A DNA stretch of 27,091 bases from Lachnospiraceae bacterium (GTDB lineage: Bacteria; Bacillota; Clostridia; Lachnospirales; Lachnospiraceae), in NCBI GenBank assembly GCA_900763175.1, contig CAAFJI010000223.1:1-27091 (forward strand), in the 5' to 3' direction. Of this stretch, positions 8,325-14,361 are shown piece after piece. The stretch's first letter is position 1; each line of letters opens with the position of its first letter. Both the position numbers and the translations under genes were made by a program. The notes below the pieces were generated by a model. It saw only the letters and a program-made list of their open reading frames with translations, made no database searches and had not been told where the DNA came from.

Positions 8325-9452
8325 TTACCATTTCCATTTAAATCCGGACCAGTCGATTGAGAAATCGAGCTGCAATCCTACTCCCAAACCAAGAGAAGCA
8401 CTTCCACTGACGCCTCCATTTGTAACACTGCCTCCGGCTTTTGCACCGGCACCGCCCAGCTTTCCTCCTGCACCTACATTTAACTTTACGCCAAGTATGG
8501 TAAGACCACCAGAAACCTTTCCTTCTGCAAGGTATGCTTCTGCTCCGGCTTCTGCCTTAACGCCATACTGCTTGGACTCTGTACCATCGTTATTTTTTAC
8601 ATAAATGGTACCAGCACCAACCTCTGCGGATGCCTTCGCTACTCCCGCTTTTCCCTCTGCCCCTACATGGACATTATTGTTCTCGGTACCAACACCGCCT
8701 TCTGCGCTTCCCTTTGCACCAACCGCAGCCGCTTCCACCTTTCCACTTACTCTTGGAGCGATTTTACCATCTTTCATCAAAGATACATCCACAGAACCGG
8801 TAGCGCTGACTTCTCCAACAGTAGCATCTGCATTTCCTCGAAGATATCCAAAGTTTCCTTTTGCAGAACCCTTGGCCACGTGTGCTTCACCTGCAACTGC
8901 TGCTGAAATCAAGGATATAGAATCTATTACCTGTTTTCCGTTGGAATCTTTCCACTTTGCCCCAGAGGTGTATTTGGTCTTATAAGAAGCACCAAATAAT
9001 TCTCCCGACAGCTCTCCACTGGAATTCACACCAAGAGGTTTTCCAGAGCCAGCCAGTTTTCCGGATATCCATGCAACACTTGTTACCTTTTCTGCCGGAT
9101 CTATGCTTCCGCCGCTGCCTCCATGCCCACTTTCTGTTCCGCTACTGCCAAAAGCACCGTTTCCGCCAGCGGTACTTTTATTGCTGACAATCGTGGCTTC
9201 TGTCGACTGATACTTCTGGGAAATTGTGGAAAGGGCATTTCCCAGCTTCGCTGTGTTCTCAGCCTGCTGACTGATCACGTCCGCCAGCCCCTGAAGCTGA
9301 CTGCTGATTCCATAGGAACCAGAGGAGCCTAGCCTCAGGCTTCTTGCAATACGCCGGACACTTTCCGGATAGTTTCCTATCGTTCCCGCAATGCGGCTGA
9401 TCTCTCCGGCAGAGCTTTGTATTCTTGCGGTATCAACTCTAAATTCTGCCAT
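8325..9452 (-). CDS. T7SS effector with WXG-like N-terminus and Gly/Ala-rich C-terminal domain
   Basis: This 375-residue protein starts at an ATG with GAGGG upstream. Residues 1-95 form the WXG-like module shared with the neighbouring effectors (start MAEFRVDT, YxxxE motif YQSTE). A Gly/Ser linker follows to about residue 120. From about 185 to the end, the chain is a low-complexity Gly/Ala/Val/Lys pattern with alternating small and hydrophobic residues (VEAAAVGAKGSAEGG, ASAEVGAGTIYV, VKAEAGAEAYLAEGKVSGG), which suggests repeated beta strands. It closes with LDFSIDWSGFKWKW. Similar Ala/Gly beta-rich tails occur in secreted toxin-like proteins of bacteria and eukaryotes. No enzyme motif is seen; membrane insertion or a structural role are possible. 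It is followed by DUF4176 and DUF3592-like genes, forming a typical effector cassette. Confidence 0.85.
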   Translation of the reverse strand: MAEFRVDTARIQSSAGEISRIAGTIGNYPESVRRIARSLRLGSSGSYGISSQLQGLADVISQQAENTAKLGNALSTISQKYQSTEATIVSNKSTAGGNGAFGSSGTESGHGGSGGSIDPAEKVTSVAWISGKLAGSGKPLGVNSSGELSGELFGASYKTKYTSGAKWKDSNGKQVIDSISLISAAVAGEAHVAKGSAKGNFGYLRGNADATVGEVSATGSVDVSLMKDGKIAPRVSGKVEAAAVGAKGSAEGGVGTENNNVHVGAEGKAGVAKASAEVGAGTIYVKNNDGTESKQYGVKAEAGAEAYLAEGKVSGGLTILGVKLNVGAGGKLGGAGAKAGGSVTNGGVSGSASLGLGVGLQLDFSIDWSGFKWKW

Positions 9453-9494
9453 ACTACATATCCCTCACATTGTAAAATAAACTTTTGCAACAAA

Positions 9495-9527
9495 TCAAGT
9501 AAATATTCCAGGTCCGCTCCGCAGTTA
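9495..9527. repeat. Cassette-flanking direct repeat, copy 2
   Basis: This copy pairs with 7507-7540 (27 identities, six transitions, one gap). It begins 5 bp beyond the stop of the Pro-rich effector gene. Together the two copies bracket the effector-DUF4176-DUF3592 module. Confidence 0.6.
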
Positions 9528-9532
9528 TTCGG

Positions 9533-10276
9533 TTATATCGCCATTCTTCCCAGTACTGCACATCCAAAATCTTTCCTATGGGAATAATCCGGCTGACGCC
9601 AGCTGCTTCTTGTAGAACCTACTACTCCAAGTCCTATATTATGACTTGCCAAATAGCTCGGCGTATATAAAAGCTGAAGATTCGGCATCTTATAATTGTA
9701 AGACTGTCTTATCCAGATGTTAGTTGGTTTCACGGTAGGAAGCAGATACTGGGGCCACTGTGGATAGGCAATGCACCAATAAGGTGGATACTTCCTGTAT
9801 CTGTCAAAAATAACGGGTACTGGCGGACAAAGGATCGGGCCTGGATTAAAAGGCTGCGGCCTGGGAAAACACCAGGTTGGCAATAATGGAAATGATGGCC
9901 GTGGCCGTGGCCGGACCGGACTGGGAAACGGCCAGATAATCCCTGGTTTTATTCCTGGAAGCAGGCTTATATCATTAAAAGGCTCTACAGAAATAACCAT
10001 CTCTTCACTGTTTTTTTCACCACTTATTCTGCTCTCTGCATTTCTATATGTATTTGCAACTGTAGTAAGTCCATTTCCCAGCTTTTGCATTTTCACAGAC
10101 TCATCATATATCTTCTGCGATGTCTGCCTGAGGCTAGTCCTCACACCACCATCCATCTTCAGCCGACTAATTACAGCCTCTACTTCACTGGAAGATCTGC
10201 TGACTCTTCTGGACAACTCCTGGATCTGCATTGAGCACTGCTGCAGCTTATCGGTGTCAACACGAAATTCTGCCAT
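9533..10276 (-). CDS. T7SS effector-like protein with WXG-like N-terminus and Pro/aromatic-rich tail
   Basis: The 247-residue product begins MAEFRVDTDKLQQC after a GAGGGGGA ribosome binding site. Residues 1-95 are the same helical targeting module as in the neighbouring effectors, with YxxxE as YRNAE. From about residue 100 the sequence becomes dominated by Pro, Trp, Tyr and Phe (for example WPFPSPVRPRPRPSFP and YPPYWCIAYPQWPQY), unlike any toxin domain I know. It ends in a soluble Gly/Ser/Arg stretch. Possible roles are a wall-binding or adhesive extension, or a degenerate effector. No accessory or immunity gene follows directly; the next gene starts a separate cassette. Confidence 0.8.
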   Translation of the reverse strand: MAEFRVDTDKLQQCSMQIQELSRRVSRSSSEVEAVISRLKMDGGVRTSLRQTSQKIYDESVKMQKLGNGLTTVANTYRNAESRISGEKNSEEMVISVEPFNDISLLPGIKPGIIWPFPSPVRPRPRPSFPLLPTWCFPRPQPFNPGPILCPPVPVIFDRYRKYPPYWCIAYPQWPQYLLPTVKPTNIWIRQSYNYKMPNLQLLYTPSYLASHNIGLGVVGSTRSSWRQPDYSHRKDFGCAVLGRMAI

Positions 10277-10320
10277 CCCATAGTCCCCCTCATTTGTTTT
10301 TCTTTTTCATACTGCGCCGC

Positions 10321-10353
10321 CAGAATGGAATATCCTTCCACGTTTCCATTCTG
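10321..10353. repeat. 10-bp inverted repeat after the pseudoprotease gene
   Basis: CAGAATGGAA (10321-10330) and TTCCATTCTG (10344-10353) are perfect inverted repeats with a 13-nt loop, 13 nt past the stop at 10367. GC-rich flanks can extend the stem imperfectly. No U-run follows on the transcribed strand, so mRNA processing or stabilisation is more likely than termination. Confidence 0.5.
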
Positions 10354-10366
10354 CTGCGAAATTTCT

Positions 10367-11872
10367 TTATGAGCGATAAAATATAATCATTTCTTTTCCA
10401 ACCATAATCTCGTCCCCGTTTTTTAGCAATCTCTTTTCTCCTGGCATCAGCTCGGAGCCATTCAGGAATGTATGGTTGGTAGAACCAAGATCAGAAATAT
10501 AAAACTCCCGGTTCTGGTAGGTAATGCAGGCGTGCTGACGGCTGATTCCCTTATTCTCGGAAAGAATGAAATCACACTCATTCGTTCTTCCAATCACAAA
10601 ACGTGCTTTGCGGATGAGAACAATTCTCTTCTCAGCCGGATATTCCACGCTTGCATTTATCTGAACATCGGAATAATCTGGTACACCTGGATTATAGACA
10701 TGGCTGGCTGGACTGGAATAATTCTTTTTACTACCCTTTTTCTTCTTGCTGCCCCTTGCCTTGTCTTTCCCTTTTACTGCCCGGGTAATTACAAGAATTA
10801 CCAACACTGCAATAAGAATTCCAAGTACAATGTTGAGAATAGGAAGCTTCTTCTCCTCCACAACTGTCTTGTTTTCCTCATAAGGAACCTGGAAGGTAGC
10901 CAGAAAGGCTTTCAAGGATTCGCTGGTAATAGCTGTACCCTGTGCCTCTCCGTCTCCATTAAGAAGAACTCCTGCAATCTGCCCGTCCTCATATAAAAGA
11001 GGGCCGCCAATGCATCCCTGATCCGCTGCGATATTATGAGTGAAAAAAGCAATCTCATCCTGCTGAAACTCGCCAAGTCTTGTTCCTTCAGTAATTCTCA
11101 CATTTTCACTGTTGCATACCGTCTCTGCGCCATCTTCCGGCATGGGGTAACCTAAAAGATATATATTGTTTTTATGTGTAGTGCCATCTTCTGGGAACTG
11201 AAGAATACTGTTAAAGCTAATGGACTGTTCCAGCTTTAATACTGTGAGATTTCTCTGCTCACTCTCGCCTAATATGCTGGCTTTTACTCTCAGATCTCCA
11301 TTAAATACCACTTCAAGCTTCTCAGCGATACGCACATTATTGTCAATTTGATATTCCGTTATCGTAGGAGTGGGTTCTGTCTCAGTCGTCTCTTCCTCAG
11401 CTGTTTCCTCCTGCTTCTTTTTCTTCTTTTTTTTCTTTTTCTTCTCTGCTGCCTGCTGCTGTGCAAGCTCCTCTTCTTGTTTTGCCTGCTCTTCTGCCTG
11501 CTTAGCTTTTGCCTCCTCAAGCAGCTTCTCTTTACACGCTTCTTCGATGGCTGTTTTTTCTTCGGAAGAATAGGTAAGATTATTATGAATGGTGACTACA
11601 TAAACACCAGAAGTGTCCTTAGATACCACAAAACCGGAAAAAGCTTTCTTCTGATAAATTTCATCCTCTCCGTCCCAGCATATGGATTCCACACGGACAA
11701 TGCTGTCTCTGTGGCTATTCAATTCCTCCATAATCTGTACTTCTGTCATCTCCTGGTCCGCGGCCTGTGCTCTGACGATACAACCATTGTCCCATACATC
11801 TGCCAGGCACCCTGCTATCAGAAATGCGATCATAATGATCCATAAATTTTTATTAGATTTTCTCTTTGTCAT
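10367..11872 (-). CDS. Membrane protein with degenerate trypsin/HtrA-like domain and cytoplasmic FHA domain
   Basis: The 501-residue product has an N-terminal hydrophobic segment (residues 10-24). It contains a lipobox-like LIAGC and, further on, a possible signal peptidase site after AQA37. An extracellular trypsin-like domain follows, interrupted at about residues 105-165 by a Lys/Glu/Gln coiled coil with an uninterrupted lysine run. The catalytic positions are altered. GNSGGPL reads GCIGGPL, with Ile288 in place of Ser. The DLAVLK motif reads NLTVLK (Asn208 for Asp). The region of the catalytic His reads VVTIHNNL (His96, shifted). A membrane helix lies at about 342-365. A clear FHA domain follows at 415-500 (VIGRTNECDF, ISRQHA, SDLGSTNHTFLNG). 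It sits just after the WXG100 cluster, so it is probably part of the machinery or its control. It is likely a pseudoprotease, perhaps binding substrates outside and phosphothreonine inside. Confidence 0.88.
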   Translation of the reverse strand: MTKRKSNKNLWIIMIAFLIAGCLADVWDNGCIVRAQAADQEMTEVQIMEELNSHRDSIVRVESICWDGEDEIYQKKAFSGFVVSKDTSGVYVVTIHNNLTYSSEEKTAIEEACKEKLLEEAKAKQAEEQAKQEEELAQQQAAEKKKKKKKKKKQEETAEEETTETEPTPTITEYQIDNNVRIAEKLEVVFNGDLRVKASILGESEQRNLTVLKLEQSISFNSILQFPEDGTTHKNNIYLLGYPMPEDGAETVCNSENVRITEGTRLGEFQQDEIAFFTHNIAADQGCIGGPLLYEDGQIAGVLLNGDGEAQGTAITSESLKAFLATFQVPYEENKTVVEEKKLPILNIVLGILIAVLVILVITRAVKGKDKARGSKKKKGSKKNYSSPASHVYNPGVPDYSDVQINASVEYPAEKRIVLIRKARFVIGRTNECDFILSENKGISRQHACITYQNREFYISDLGSTNHTFLNGSELMPGEKRLLKNGDEIMVGKEMIIFYRS

Positions 11873-11903
11873 ACACTTTTCCCAAGCTTCCCTGTAATGC
11901 TCT

Positions 11904-11928
11904 TTTTCTCCGGAATCTTACCGGAAAA
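11904..11928. repeat. Stem-loop between the WXG100 cluster and the pseudoprotease gene
   Basis: TTTTCTCCGG (11904-11913) can pair with CCGGAAAA (11921-11928) with a small bulge, around a 7-nt loop. It lies just after the stronger hairpin at 11934-11966 and 32 nt ahead of the pseudoprotease start. Confidence 0.35.
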
Positions 11929-11933
11929 TATCC

Positions 11934-11966
11934 GAGAAACGCCGATGTATTCCATCGACGTTTCTC
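11934..11966 (-). terminator. Strong hairpin closing the WXG100 gene cluster
   Basis: GAGAAACG pairs with CGTTTCTC and, after one mismatch, CGATG pairs with CATCG around a 5-nt loop. It starts 33 nt after the stop of the last WXG100 gene. The sequence downstream on the transcribed strand is only moderately U-rich (GGATATTTTCC). A partial terminator or 3' stabiliser that keeps the highly needed small substrates more abundant than the genes downstream is the likely role. Confidence 0.6.
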
Positions 11967-11999
11967 AATATCTTTCATACGTAAACAACTGTAGATAAA

Positions 12000-12320
12000 T
12001 CAGACAATAACATCTGAAGATAAGCTGCTTGCAAGATCCTTGTTTGCGTTCTCAGCGGAGATATACTGCTGTGCAACGGTCTGAAGATCTTTGGAATGCT
12101 CCTGGATCATTTTGTAAATACGGTCCATATCATCCTGAAGTCCATTAAATTTATTTACGTATGCAGTAGCTGCCTCACCACTCCAGATCTGTCCGGAAAG
12201 ACCTGTAACGATAGAAGTCATCTGCTGTGTAAGGTTGTTTACACTTGAACCTGTGGATTCAAAGCTGCTTGCTGTAGCCTGTAATTTTTCCGGTGTTACT
12301 TTTAAAATTCCCTGTGCCAT
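12000..12320 (-). CDS. WXG100 secretion substrate (WSG)
   Basis: This 106-residue helical-hairpin protein has the signature turn IWSGEA at mid-length and the export motif YxxxE as YISAE near the end. It starts MAQGILKVTPEKL after GAGAGGG. Both ends resemble the paralogue at 13067-13381 (ILKVTPEKL against VLKVTPEEL; identical DVIV C-terminus), so the two may be a duplicated pair. WXG100 proteins are exported by EssC-type machinery as dimers and are often needed for export of other substrates. It is the last gene of the cluster, followed by a strong hairpin. Confidence 0.95.
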   Translation of the reverse strand: MAQGILKVTPEKLQATASSFESTGSSVNNLTQQMTSIVTGLSGQIWSGEAATAYVNKFNGLQDDMDRIYKMIQEHSKDLQTVAQQYISAENANKDLASSLSSDVIV

Positions 12321-12367
12321 AATTTTATCCCTCTCTTTTTATATTTTAATCGATTTCTGAATCACTT

Positions 12368-12658
12368 TTACTTGGATACAGTAGCTACGTTCGCACTCTC
12401 AGCTTTCTCATAAGCTTCTGCAATCTGCTGCAGTTTCTGTACATACTGTGCAATGGCATTGTAGAAATTGTTCATCTGTGTAACATCTTTTGTAAATGCT
12501 GCATGAAAAGCATCACTTGCCTCGCCTTCGTATCCGGTTCTTAATGACTGCTCTTCATCGGATAAAGTGCTTACTGCATTCTTAAACTGGCTATTTAACT
12601 GGTTCAGCTCGTCTGCCTTACTTCTTAATGTCGCTGTGGTTACCTGAATCTCACTCAT
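12368..12658 (-). CDS. WXG100 family protein with YEG turn
   Basis: This 96-residue protein begins MSEIQVTTATLRSKADEL after GGGAGG. Its length and helix-turn-helix layout match WXG100 proteins, but the turn reads GYEGEA, Tyr replacing the usual Trp. YEKAE near the C-terminus provides YxxxE. It lies in the middle of the tandem array. The Trp to Tyr change is tolerated in some members of the family. Confidence 0.93.
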   Translation of the reverse strand: MSEIQVTTATLRSKADELNQLNSQFKNAVSTLSDEEQSLRTGYEGEASDAFHAAFTKDVTQMNNFYNAIAQYVQKLQQIAEAYEKAESANVATVSK

Positions 12659-12686
12659 GGAAATGTCCTCCCTATTTTTGATTTTT

Positions 12687-12719
12687 TATATATACCCGTG
12701 GTTGGCGGGATATTATATA
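12687..12719. repeat. AT-rich hairpin between two WXG100 genes
   Basis: CCCG (12695-12698) and CGGG (12706-12709), extended by TATATATA and ATATTATATA arms, form an imperfect stem around a 7-nt loop. It lies in the largest gap inside the WXG cluster (12659-12738) and may set relative mRNA levels of the flanking genes. A TATAAT also lies here on the minus strand, without a good -35. Confidence 0.4.
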
Positions 12720-12738
12720 GCATTATAACTTCTGAAAA

Positions 12739-13053
12739 TTAATACTCTCTGCGCAGCATGATCTCTCTTGCACGCATCTCTGCATCGTAGGTGTTCTTGG
12801 CAATCTGCTTGATCACCTCTGCCGTTCTCTGAAGCTTGCTTGCAGACTGCAGGATTTTCTCTTTCAATGCATCGCATTTGCCTACATAAGCTTTCGCATT
12901 TGTTCCTGTCCAGCTTCCGGATATCTGAGAAACACAGTCCTGAAGTCCTGAGTTCGCTGTTCTCCTCAGATCATTGGCAATCTCGATCAGGGAATTTGCC
13001 TGTCTGACTGCATTATTGTAATCCATCTGGATCTGATATAAACTCTTCGCCAT
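12739..13053 (-). CDS. WXG100-like secretion substrate (WTG)
   Basis: The 104-residue product begins MAKSLYQIQMDYNNAVRQA after AAGGAGG. The turn reads SWTGTN between two long amphipathic helices. Its C-terminal region has TYDAEMRAREIM, where the YxxxE spacing is not kept (Glu is at +3), the only array member lacking the standard motif. It may depend on a partner WXG protein for export; heterodimers are known in the family. It lies 13 bp downstream of the preceding WXG gene. Confidence 0.93.
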   Translation of the reverse strand: MAKSLYQIQMDYNNAVRQANSLIEIANDLRRTANSGLQDCVSQISGSWTGTNAKAYVGKCDALKEKILQSASKLQRTAEVIKQIAKNTYDAEMRAREIMLRREY

Positions 13054-13066
13054 CCTTCCATCCTCC

Positions 13067-13381
13067 TTACACGATTACGTCTTCTGACAGTGTCATCGCT
13101 ACTTCTGTTGCAGCAGATTCTGTACTCTTGTACAGGTCTGCCATTTTCAGAAGCTCTGTAGGACGCTTCTCCAGTCGGCTAAGTGCTTTCTGAATCTCAG
13201 GTGCCAACGCATCATACTGTGATTTGTGAGTATCACTGGCCTCACCTTCCCAGAAGCTGCGGGTCCTGCTTATGTCTGAGTTCATCTGATCAAACTGATT
13301 CTTAATGGCCTTCAGCTGTGTCTCAACATCTGTCGCCATTCTGATCAGTTCTTCAGGTGTTACCTTCAATACAATTCCCAT
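13067..13381 (-). CDS. WXG100 secretion substrate (WEG)
   Basis: This 104-residue protein starts MGIVLKVTPEELIRMATDV after GAGGAGG. FWEGEA forms the turn, YKSTE provides YxxxE, and the C-terminus is LSEDVIV. It closely resembles the protein at 12000-12320 at both ends, indicating duplication. The spacing of 11 bp to the preceding gene shows a single operon. Confidence 0.95.
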   Translation of the reverse strand: MGIVLKVTPEELIRMATDVETQLKAIKNQFDQMNSDISRTRSFWEGEASDTHKSQYDALAPEIQKALSRLEKRPTELLKMADLYKSTESAATEVAMTLSEDVIV

Positions 13382-13392
13382 AACCTTCCTCC

Positions 13393-13695
13393 TCAGATTC
13401 TGATCTGTGAAATAATCTCACTGACCTGCTGCTCACATTTGTTATACTCTGTCACAGCATTGCTCTCATAATTGATGACCTTCTGAACACCATCACAGGC
13501 TGACTGAAGATACTTGATATCTGTTGCAATGCTTGCTGTAAAAGTATTATGTGCATCCCCTGTCCACATAGCGTTCAATGCAGCCATATCTGCTTCAATC
13601 TGCTGCATCCCTTTCTTAATCTGACTCAGACGGCTCTGAACTGTCTGCCGTGTCTGATTCAAAGTGCCTGTATTTACTCGAATCTTAGATGCCAT
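13393..13695 (-). CDS. WXG100 secretion substrate (WTG)
   Basis: I place the start at the ATG at 13695 (MASKIRVNTGTLNQTRQ, 100 residues), with GGAAAGGG upstream; an in-frame TTG at 13716 is less likely. The turn reads MWTGDA, and YNKCE near the end gives YxxxE. Length and helical pattern are standard for WXG100. It is the second gene after the putative LytTR-controlled promoter, 33 bp from the first. Confidence 0.94.
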   Translation of the reverse strand: MASKIRVNTGTLNQTRQTVQSRLSQIKKGMQQIEADMAALNAMWTGDAHNTFTASIATDIKYLQSACDGVQKVINYESNAVTEYNKCEQQVSEIISQIRI

Positions 13696-13728
13696 ATTTT
13701 CTTCATCCCTTTCCAAACAAAATGTTAT

Positions 13729-14097
13729 TTAAGTCAGGTGCAAACCTCCATACACCATAACAAATTTGTTTATATAGTCCAGATCTACCTTCTCTATGCA
13801 TCCGGAAATCCCAGGAGAAATTTCTGCGATATCCACCAGCTTCTGCTCTGTGCTGTCATATTTATCACAGATCCTTTGCAAACCGTCTGCAAGAAGGAGC
13901 ATTCTGCTTCTCTGTTCCTCAAGAGCTTCCCGCTGCTGCTCAATGCCCCGTATCAGCTGCCCCACATCCTTAAATTCCTGCTGCTTCATCCATACAAGAA
14001 CTTCCTCCAGGGCTGCCTGGGACCTGGCAAATCTTCTGCTCTGTCCGGTGAGGTTATCCGCCTGCTTTCTCAGCTGTTCTGTATTAATGGAAACCAT
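13729..14097 (-). CDS. WXG-like helical protein, first gene of the substrate operon
   Basis: This protein of 122 residues starts at the ATG at 14097 (MVSINTEQLRKQADNL). AAGGAG lies 8-9 nt upstream of that ATG and only 2-3 nt from the alternative at 14103. Two long helices span most of the chain and YDSTE gives YxxxE. No W-x-G turn is present: the turn region reads KQQEFKDVG. It carries a longer C-terminal tail (SPGISGCIEKVDL and onward) than its neighbours. It is the first gene behind the control region, so it is the most direct target of the regulator. It may be a divergent substrate or a targeting partner for a WXG protein. Confidence 0.85.
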   Translation of the reverse strand: MVSINTEQLRKQADNLTGQSRRFARSQAALEEVLVWMKQQEFKDVGQLIRGIEQQREALEEQRSRMLLLADGLQRICDKYDSTEQKLVDIAEISPGISGCIEKVDLDYINKFVMVYGGLHLT

Positions 14098-14120
14098 CTG
14101 CATCTCTCCTTATGTTCTGT

Positions 14121-14150
14121 ATATTACCACAGTCTGAAAAAATGTGGTAA
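14121..14150 (-). promoter_or_regulatory. Putative promoter of the WXG100 operon
   Basis: On the minus strand TTACCA (14150-14145) and TAATAT (14126-14121) are spaced 18 bp and precede the first WXG-like gene by about 24 nt. The weak -35 suits an activator-dependent promoter; the LytTR-type repeats end 5 bp upstream of it. ACCACA (14126-14131) and TGTGGT (14143-14148) form an inverted repeat over the same interval. Confidence 0.5.
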
Positions 14151-14155
14151 AAATC

Positions 14156-14188
14156 GGACGAATTGCACGTTTTTTGGGATGAATTGCA
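14156..14188 (-). promoter_or_regulatory. Putative LytTR operator: two direct repeats spaced 21 bp
   Basis: The minus strand carries TGCAATTCATCC (14188-14177) and TGCAATTCGTCC (14167-14156), identical at 11 of 12 positions and offset by exactly 21 bp. Known LytTR regulators (ComE, AgrA, VirR types) bind two direct repeats on one DNA face about two helical turns apart, just upstream of a weak -35. A LytTR regulator is encoded at 15377-16090 in the preceding operon. Confidence 0.6.
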
Positions 14189-14195
14189 TTCCCGG

Positions 14196-14352
14196 TACAT
14201 CGTTTGCGAAATAACTATACCACTCACTTGTCTGTGAATCCGATTGCACAGGGATAAAAGCCTCGGCGTAGCCCGCTATGCCTGCGTTTTTATATCTGCA
14301 CACTCGAATCCACATCCTACGCAATTGGTATAGTTATTTACGAAACGATGTA
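14196..14352. repeat. 157-bp near-palindromic element (MITE-like or structured RNA)
   Basis: The two halves are imperfect inverted repeats along nearly their whole length. The outer arms (TACATCGTTT at the left, AAACGATGTA at the right) and an inner AAATAACTATACCA / TGGTATAGTTATTT match perfectly. The matching continues through a GTGAATCCGA-type segment to a short central loop near 14273. It starts 9 nt after the EsaB stop and ends 7 bp from the LytTR repeats. The ends carry TA, compatible with a TA target duplication. The 66-codon frame over it is a by-product. Confidence 0.7.
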
Positions 14353-14361
14353 TCAGCCTCT

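Noticed and set aside
9469..9498. Promoter-like TTGATT / TACAAT pair with 18-bp spacing upstream of the Gly/Ala-rich effector
   Set aside because: The predicted start of transcription would fall inside the ribosome binding site of the gene, leaving almost no leader; the AT-rich gap probably gives a chance match.
11807..11843. Lipoprotein assignment for the pseudoprotease from LIAGC
   Set aside because: The motif fits, but a later AQA-A site fits signal peptidase I equally well, and an uncleaved anchor is also possible; I left the choice open.
14124..14324. A 66-codon minus-strand frame covering the palindrome and operator
   Set aside because: It lies wholly within the inverted-repeat element and promoter region, has no ribosome binding site and no protein-like composition.
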